Below, piece by piece: positions 5,648-9,854 of a stretch of DNA of 9,854 bases. A model generated the notes under the pieces. The model did not search any database and was not told the origin of the DNA. It saw nothing but the letters and a program-made list of their open reading frames with translations. Origin of the DNA: Pseudomonadota bacterium (GTDB taxonomy: Bacteria > Myxococcota > Polyangia > Polyangiales > Polyangiaceae); assembly GCA_023419055.1 (NCBI GenBank), contig JAEZYO010000938.1, positions 1-9,854 of the forward strand, written 5' to 3'. How positions within the stretch are numbered: the stretch's first letter is position 1; every line of letters begins with the position of its first letter. A program made the translations under genes and the position numbers.

Positions 5648-6638
5648 CACAGAAATAGAGCGGCTGGTGCGCCTTTTCGCTGACCGTGAAGTAGCCGTCC
5701 TGCCGGCTCGAAAACGCGACCGCTTCCCCCTGGGTCTCGTGCGGCGCCGGCACGGCTCGCGGGATGCCACGTAACGCGGCCCCCACGCTTTGCCCGGGTT
5801 CGCGCCGCCACTCGAAGAGGCCGGAGTAGGTTCGGATCAAGATGCGCCCGCCGTCGGTGGCGATGTCCGCGGCGGTCACCATCGGGTTGCCTTCGAGCAG
5901 CCCGCGCCCGAAATCGAGGCTCGCCACGACCTCGAGCGTGCGCGCCGCGGCCGCGTCGAGCGGCGCGTTTGCGCTGAAGACGCGCGACTTCCCGTCGCCC
6001 TCTTTGGTCACGATGAAGAGGTCCGAGCTCAGCGGGTCGACGAACAGCGCCTCGGCGTCATGAGGATGATCGGGGTAGACGAAGCGCAGCGTCTCCACGG
6101 CGGCGAGCTTCTCGCGCGCGCCCCGCGCTTCCGGCAGGTCCGGCTCCTCGACGCGGTAGACGCGAACTTCGCTCCGGCCGATGCCGAGCCCGACGCGGGC
6201 GACGTTGTCGCCGGTGTCGCCCAGATAGACGTAGCTCTTTCCGTTCGGGCCCGGCCCGGTCGCGATGTCCTCGACGTCGCTCACGCGCTCCACCGGGAGC
6301 GTGAACTCTCCGAGCGTCCGCCCCTCGCCATCGATGGCGAAGAAGCGCGGAGTGTCCCCCGAGTCGTTGTGGACGTAGAGCACTCCGTCGCGCTCTCGGC
6401 TCGCGGCGATCCCCGAGATCTCGTGCAGCGCGTCCGACTCGATTCGGCCGCGGGCGACGCAGGCGGCGTACTCGGCGCAGGCCGAGCTCATGCCGGGCTC
6501 GCCGCTGCTCGTGACGATCGGCGCCGGCGCGGAGACCGGAGCCTGAGCTCGCGTGCGGGGCGAGCTCGGGTCCTGGCTCGCGCAGGCGAGCGAGCTCGGG
6601 GAGGCGAGCGCGAGCAGGAGCAGCCGGGGGAAATTCAC
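5628..6638 (-). CDS. Exported protein with probable beta-propeller fold, function unknown
   Basis: This 336-residue protein begins with a signal sequence (MNFPRLLLLALA, then SPSSLAC). Cys19 could be a lipidation site, but Ser at -3 makes the lipobox weak, so cleavage by signal peptidase I is also possible. A Pro/Ala/Ser-rich linker follows to about residue 50. The remaining part has evenly spaced motifs: HEISGIAAS (72-80), HNDSGD (90-95), VEDIATGP (122-129), YLGDTGDN (138-145), YPDHPHDAEAL (188-198), TAADIA (255-260) and QGEAVAF (303-309). Such Asp/Gly-rich turns repeated at blade spacing suggest a beta-propeller, possibly binding metal. I recognise this pattern from uncharacterised secreted proteins of several phyla, not from an enzyme of known activity. 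Cysteines at 54/60 and 330/332 may form disulfides. The GTG at 6638 is the only reasonable start, because a TAA in the same frame lies just upstream. It follows the NnrU gene by 15 nt, so the two are likely co-transcribed. Confidence 0.8.
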   Translation of the reverse strand: MNFPRLLLLALASPSSLACASQDPSSPRTRAQAPVSAPAPIVTSSGEPGMSSACAEYAACVARGRIESDALHEISGIAASRERDGVLYVHNDSGDTPRFFAIDGEGRTLGEFTLPVERVSDVEDIATGPGPNGKSYVYLGDTGDNVARVGLGIGRSEVRVYRVEEPDLPEARGAREKLAAVETLRFVYPDHPHDAEALFVDPLSSDLFIVTKEGDGKSRVFSANAPLDAAAARTLEVVASLDFGRGLLEGNPMVTAADIATDGGRILIRTYSGLFEWRREPGQSVGAALRGIPRAVPAPHETQGEAVAFSSRQDGYFTVSEKAHQPLYFCACRASE

Positions 6639-6653
6639 GTCGCTCGCCGGAGC

Positions 6654-7358
6654 TTAGCGAGCGAAGTCGAGCGCGCGCAACGCCGAGAGGCCGAACCAGC
6701 TCTGGTGGAAGTGCAGGAGGGCCGCCGCGAGGATCAACCCCACGACGATCGGCACCACGAGCTCGCGGAGCTTCAGTCGATTCTTGCCCGAGGCGATCGC
6801 CAGGAAGGGCAGATTGGACGTCAGGGTCGCGTAACGGCGGAACCCTTCGGGGTCGGAGCGGAGGCGCTTCTGGTCGATGTCCCGCGTGCCGATCGCAGCG
6901 GTCAAAAACAGGCTCCCGAAGAAGAGCAGCGCCGGCACGTTGCCGTTCACGATCAGGTGCGACCCCGACCACAGGATCACCGCCCACAAGAACGGATGGC
7001 GCGTCACGCGCTGCATGCCGCGCGCCGGGTCATCGCCGGCGAGCGCCTTCTCCCCGGCGACCGCCATGGGATTCGGCACCGTGAACGCGCCGACCAGGAA
7101 CACGAAAGCGAGCGGCACGGCCACGAGGGGCAAGAAGTAGAGCGGGCGCGGCGTGATCCAGAGCGGATCACAGGGCGCCTTGCGATACGCCCAGATCAGG
7201 AACGTGAGCGACGCGATGGAGAGCAGCGAGAACGCGCTCTGATAGCCGCGGTCACCCAGCTTCTGGACCAGGACGGCGCGGAGCTTCGACCCCGCGACGA
7301 GCGGATGGATGCCGAACCAAGTCAGCGCGGCGATGCCGAGGACGACGTCGGGCGACAT
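6654..7358 (-). CDS. NnrU-family integral membrane protein
   Basis: From the ATG at 7358 this encodes 234 residues with five to six hydrophobic segments. An N-terminal segment (about 6-22) carries GIHPL (His18), followed by a region with KLGDRGYQSAFSLLSI. The signature GMQRVTRHPFLW is at 114-125 (His121), then SHLIVNG (His134). These are hallmarks of the NnrU family, named for a gene tied to nitric-oxide/nitrite metabolism in Rhodobacter. The family is related to the plant haem-containing 15-cis-zeta-carotene isomerase Z-ISO. The conserved histidines could bind haem here, which is inference. No nitrite or nitric-oxide reductase gene is nearby, so a denitrification role is not supported by context. 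A TTG two codons upstream (7364) is an alternative start; neither has a clear Shine-Dalgarno sequence. It heads a - strand run and is divergent from the glycosyltransferase gene. Confidence 0.88.
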   Translation of the reverse strand: MSPDVVLGIAALTWFGIHPLVAGSKLRAVLVQKLGDRGYQSAFSLLSIASLTFLIWAYRKAPCDPLWITPRPLYFLPLVAVPLAFVFLVGAFTVPNPMAVAGEKALAGDDPARGMQRVTRHPFLWAVILWSGSHLIVNGNVPALLFFGSLFLTAAIGTRDIDQKRLRSDPEGFRRYATLTSNLPFLAIASGKNRLKLRELVVPIVVGLILAAALLHFHQSWFGLSALRALDFAR

Positions 7359-7477
7359 CGGCAAAGGAGCATGGGGAAGCCCAAGCCGGGCGGCAAGGGG
7401 GCCGGCGGCCGACTTTCGAGTGGGTTTGATTCGAGCGGTAGCCAGCGAGGGCAGGCTTTGGCAAGGTTCCGCGCTGG
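7359..7477. other. Divergent intergenic region
   Basis: About 120 bp separates the NnrU gene (leftward) from the glycosyltransferase gene (rightward), so it should hold promoters for both. I could not find a convincing -35/-10 pair on either strand. The only visible pattern is TTCGAG occurring twice, 9 nt apart, around 7414-7434. Confidence 0.4.
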
Positions 7478-9142
7478 ATGCCTGGGTCCTCCGTTCCGCC
7501 CGCCGCCGACACCGCCGACGTCGTGCCGCGCCTCACGGTGCGAGATCCCGACGTGGGCCTGCGCATCGCGGCCTGGTTCGTCGTCGCCTTCTCGTGCCTT
7601 CAGATCCTCACCTTCTCCTTCGGTCGAGATCAGGGGATCTATGCGCTCGTCGGGGAGGGCCTCCTCCGCGGAGAGCTGCCGTACCGTGACCTCTGGGACT
7701 TCAAGCCGCCGGGGATCTTCTTCATCTACGGCCTGGCCCAGGGGCTCCTCGGCAAGAGCATGCTCGCGCCGCGCCTGATCGAGGTCGCGGGCCTGGTCGC
7801 GATGGTCCTCTCGTTTGGGCGCCTCGCTCAGACCTTCTTCGAAAATCGCACCGTCGGCTACGTGGGAGGCGCCCTCGCCGCGCTCATCCACGCGCAGCTC
7901 GATTTCTGGCACACCGGTCAACCCGAGACCTTCGGCGGCTACCTCACCGTCTTCGCGCTGGTCGCGACGACCGCCGACGTGAACCGCAAGCGGCGCTGGC
8001 TCGTGTACCTCCTGGTCGGGGCGCTCTTCGGAGCGGCTGCGCTGCTCAAGCCGCCGCTCGGGGGCGGCGCGCTCGTGTGCGCGGCGTATCTGGCCAAGCG
8101 AGAACAGCTCGGGAAAAACTGGAAGGCGGCCGTCCCTCCCGTGGTGCTGGTGGGGGTCGGGGGCACGCTGGTCGTGCTCGCGTGCGCCGCGTTCTTCGCG
8201 CTGAAGGGAGGCTGGTCGGCGCTCAGCTGGACGCTCTTCGAGTTCACCCCGGGCTACACCTCGCTCGGCTGGGAGGGGCAGCGCGCGCCGGAGATGCTCT
8301 ACCACGCGCTCGAAGAGGTCTTCTTCAAGTTCAGCGCCCTCGCTGCCGCGGGCGTTTTCGCCGCGGCTGCCATCTCGCCCATCCACGGCCGCGAGCGCGA
8401 GGGGCTGTTCTTGCTGCTCGGCGTCATCGCGCTCCACGTCACCGGGATTGCGATGCAGGGCAAGTTCTTCCCGTATCACTACGGGGCGACGTTGCCGCTC
8501 ATCGCCTTCATCGCCGGGCTCGGTCTCTACAAGCTCTGGCGGCGCTGCCTGGGCGGCGGGGCAGGCGGAGTCGCGGCGTTCGTGGGCTTCGTCGCGGTGT
8601 GCATCGCGATGCGCGAGGCGGCGCGCGATCTGCCGCAGGGTTTCTGGGAACGCGCAGAGATTCGCCTCCACTACCTGGTGCGCGCGGCGCCGTACGCCAC
8701 GCGCGAGGAGATGGATCGCGAGCTCGCCTACGTGGCCGACTACAACCTGGACGCCGATCGCCAGGTGGCGCTCGAGATCATGTCGAAGACGGCCTCGGAC
8801 GAGCCGGTCTTCATCTGGGGCTTCGAGCCCGTCATCTACTGGCTCGCCGATCGCAAGCCGTCGTCGCGCTTCATCTACGACGTGCCGCAGCGCACGGAGT
8901 GGCAGCAGGAGTACGCGCGGAAGGAGCTGCTGCGCGATCTGCACGAGCGCCCGCCGACCGTGTTCGTGGTCCAGCGCAACGACGTGTTCCCCTCGGTGAC
9001 GGGGCGTGTCTCGGACTCGAAGGTCGATCTCCTGGCGTTCCCGGAGCTCCTGTTCTGGCTCGAGGAGCGCTACGACCGCGGCAAGACCATCGAGGACTTC
9101 GAGCTCTACGACAAGCGCGAGCTCAAGGTGGGCGCGCTCTAG
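7478..9142 (+). CDS. GT39/ArnT-like membrane glycosyltransferase
   Basis: This 554-residue protein has about 11-12 transmembrane segments between residues 27 and 378, then a soluble C-terminal domain of about 160 residues. The first external loop carries FGRDQGIYA (48-56). Asp51 sits where the GT-C superfamily (ArnT, protein O-mannosyltransferase) places its catalytic acid. The loop continues with PYRDLWDFKPPG (68-79), a hallmark of the PMT_2/GT39-like bacterial proteins. Other conserved stretches are GQPETFGGYL (147-156), a second KPP (191-193) and GKFFPYHYGATLP (328-340). Enzymes of this type move a sugar from a polyprenyl-phosphate carrier to an acceptor on the outer face of the inner membrane. 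The donor and acceptor cannot be told from sequence. The C-terminal part contains IWGFEPVIYWLADRKPSSRF (446-465), usual for this subfamily. The ATG at 7478 has only a weak AAGG upstream. Its stop overlaps that of the convergent phosphatase gene. Confidence 0.88.
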   Translation: MPGSSVPPAADTADVVPRLTVRDPDVGLRIAAWFVVAFSCLQILTFSFGRDQGIYALVGEGLLRGELPYRDLWDFKPPGIFFIYGLAQGLLGKSMLAPRLIEVAGLVAMVLSFGRLAQTFFENRTVGYVGGALAALIHAQLDFWHTGQPETFGGYLTVFALVATTADVNRKRRWLVYLLVGALFGAAALLKPPLGGGALVCAAYLAKREQLGKNWKAAVPPVVLVGVGGTLVVLACAAFFALKGGWSALSWTLFEFTPGYTSLGWEGQRAPEMLYHALEEVFFKFSALAAAGVFAAAAISPIHGREREGLFLLLGVIALHVTGIAMQGKFFPYHYGATLPLIAFIAGLGLYKLWRRCLGGGAGGVAAFVGFVAVCIAMREAARDLPQGFWERAEIRLHYLVRAAPYATREEMDRELAYVADYNLDADRQVALEIMSKTASDEPVFIWGFEPVIYWLADRKPSSRFIYDVPQRTEWQQEYARKELLRDLHERPPTVFVVQRNDVFPSVTGRVSDSKVDLLAFPELLFWLEERYDRGKTIEDFELYDKRELKVGAL

Positions 9143-9759
9143 GTGTCGGCCGCGATGATGAGCTTCGCGAGCTCGTCGAGGCGGAGGGCGGAGACGTCGG
9201 GCAAGATCTTCGGTCCGCCTTTCAACGGACAGAGCTCGCAGCGGTTCCACGGGAACACGAGCCCCGCGCGGACGCCCGCGGCGCGAGCCGCGCCCATGTC
9301 TTGCGGCGAATCGCCGACCATCCAGGTGCGCGCCGGGTCGAGCCCCGCGTGCTCGATGGCGGCGTGGATCAGCCCGGGCTCGGGCTTGCGGCAACTGCAG
9401 GCTCCGACGAGGGACGCATCACCGCCGGGTCCACCGTCGGGGTGGTGAAAGCATACTTCCACGCTCGCGAACTCGACGCCTTCTGCCTCGAGCAAGCCGA
9501 CGAGCGCCTCGTGGGTGCGTTCGATCGCGCCGCGGCTCACCTGACCCTTCGCGGCGCCCGGCTGGTTGGTCGCGATACAGAGCGTGTAGCCCGCGCTCGC
9601 GAAGGCGCGGAGCCCCTCGGGCACGCCGGGCAGGATCTTCAAATGCGAGGGGTGGAACGCCGCGTAGAACGCGCCGGTCTCCTCGTCGCGCAGCATGTCG
9701 ATCAGCGTGCCGTCGCGATCGAGGATGATCCCGGGCTTGCCGTTGCCTGCGATCGTCAA
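9139..9759 (-). CDS. HAD-IIIA phosphatase, GmhB-like (heptose/histidinol phosphatase family)
   Basis: From the TTG at 9759 this encodes 206 residues. HAD motif I is ILDRDGTLID, with nucleophile Asp14 and acid Asp16; motif II is IATNQ; motif III is CRKP; motif IV is MVGDSPQDM (Asp150). A zinc loop is formed by Cys103, His105, Cys121 and Cys123 (CFHHP and CSCRKP), the arrangement of GmhB, D-glycero-D-manno-heptose 1,7-bisphosphate 7-phosphatase, and of the histidinol-phosphatase domain of HisB. GmhB acts in the cytoplasm in making ADP-heptose for LPS core. A second Cys pair (Cys174, Cys177, in NRCELCP) near the end is outside the usual zinc site. TTG is preferred because GGAGGG lies 9 nt upstream and the codon overlaps the previous gene's stop (TTGA); a GTG at 9786 would add nine residues inside that gene. 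No other heptose genes are visible, so the substrate is uncertain. Confidence 0.85.
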   Translation of the reverse strand: MTIAGNGKPGIILDRDGTLIDMLRDEETGAFYAAFHPSHLKILPGVPEGLRAFASAGYTLCIATNQPGAAKGQVSRGAIERTHEALVGLLEAEGVEFASVEVCFHHPDGGPGGDASLVGACSCRKPEPGLIHAAIEHAGLDPARTWMVGDSPQDMGAARAAGVRAGLVFPWNRCELCPLKGGPKILPDVSALRLDELAKLIIAADT

Positions 9760-9854
9760 CGCCGCGGGCCCTCCGCGTCGGGCCACACCTCGTACGTGTC
9801 CGTCCTGCGCTCGCCCACGGCGAGCGTCTTACCGAGTCGAATGAAGGTCCAGAC
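9756..9854 (-). CDS. 3' end of an unidentified gene (partial)
   Basis: The last 32 codons and stop of a gene enter from the right edge. The visible C-terminus starts VWTFIRLGKTLAVGERR and ends EGPRR. It is too short to assign to a family. Evidence that it is real: the frame is open to the edge, its TGA overlaps the TTG start of the phosphatase gene (TTGA), and a good ribosome binding site for the phosphatase lies inside its last codons, the usual picture of two coupled genes. Confidence 0.55.
   Translation of the reverse strand, partial: VWTFIRLGKTLAVGERRTDTYEVWPDAEGPRR
9769..9774 (-). promoter_or_regulatory. Ribosome binding site of the GmhB-like gene
   Basis: GGAGGG on the - strand lies 9 nt before the TTG at 9759. 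It favours that start over the GTG at 9786, which has only a GAGG 1-2 nt away. It lies inside the end of the preceding gene, so translation of the two is likely coupled. Confidence 0.55.

Noticed and set aside
5790..7778. A 662-codon open frame on the + strand, opposite the beta-propeller and NnrU genes
   Set aside because: It is antisense to two genes with clear family motifs, its product is an Arg/Glu/Asp-rich low-complexity chain without domains, and such frames are common opposite G+C-rich genes.
7322..9394. A 690-codon open frame on the - strand covering the glycosyltransferase gene
   Set aside because: It has the composition of an antisense shadow (Arg, Glu, His-rich, no domain) and conflicts with the well-supported GT39-like gene and with the end of the phosphatase gene.

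Overview
This is a G+C-rich bacterial window (roughly two thirds G+C by eye) that is almost entirely coding. It holds eight complete genes, one gene with a damaged or missing start, and one gene cut by the right edge. The high G+C, GTG and TTG starts, very large hybrid histidine kinases and surface proteins with Ser/Pro/Ala-rich linkers suggest Myxococcota (Polyangia-like) or a related deltaproteobacterial lineage. That is an inference from style; there is no rRNA or marker gene to confirm it. I see no tRNA, rRNA, CRISPR array, transposase, integrase or insertion sequence, and no gap between genes exceeds about 145 bp.

Left block, + strand (47-4311): a small DoxX-family membrane protein is followed after 7 bp by a soluble receiver-plus-histidine-kinase protein. 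After a 142-bp gap comes an 821-residue membrane hybrid kinase with the order kinase-receiver-kinase. Its membrane sensor looks like the ethylene-receptor (ETR1-type) three-helix domain but lacks the copper/ethylene ligands. The two kinases probably belong to one signalling pathway; its stimulus and output are not in the window.

Middle block, - strand (7358 down to 4315): an NnrU-family membrane protein, an exported protein with a probable beta-propeller fold, a Bax-inhibitor-1-family membrane protein, and a small putative lipoprotein whose reading frame has no usable start codon. Spacings of 15 bp, 86 bp and effectively zero suggest one cell-envelope transcription unit. It converges on the hybrid kinase with 3 bp between stop codons.

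Right block: a GT39/ArnT-like membrane glycosyltransferase (7478-9142, +) diverges from the NnrU gene across about 120 bp. It meets a GmhB-like HAD phosphatase (- strand) tail to tail, and a single CTAG supplies both stop codons. The phosphatase is coupled through a TTGA overlap to the 3' end of an unidentified gene that enters from the right edge. A phosphatase and a sugar transferase side by side fit polysaccharide, LPS or glycoprotein work, but they are transcribed toward each other and need not be co-regulated.

I do not see a defence system or mobile island. The most interesting points are the ethylene-receptor-like sensor without its metal ligands on a kinase-receiver-kinase protein, the lipoprotein frame without a start codon, and the Bax-inhibitor homologue missing one aspartate of the di-aspartyl sensor.
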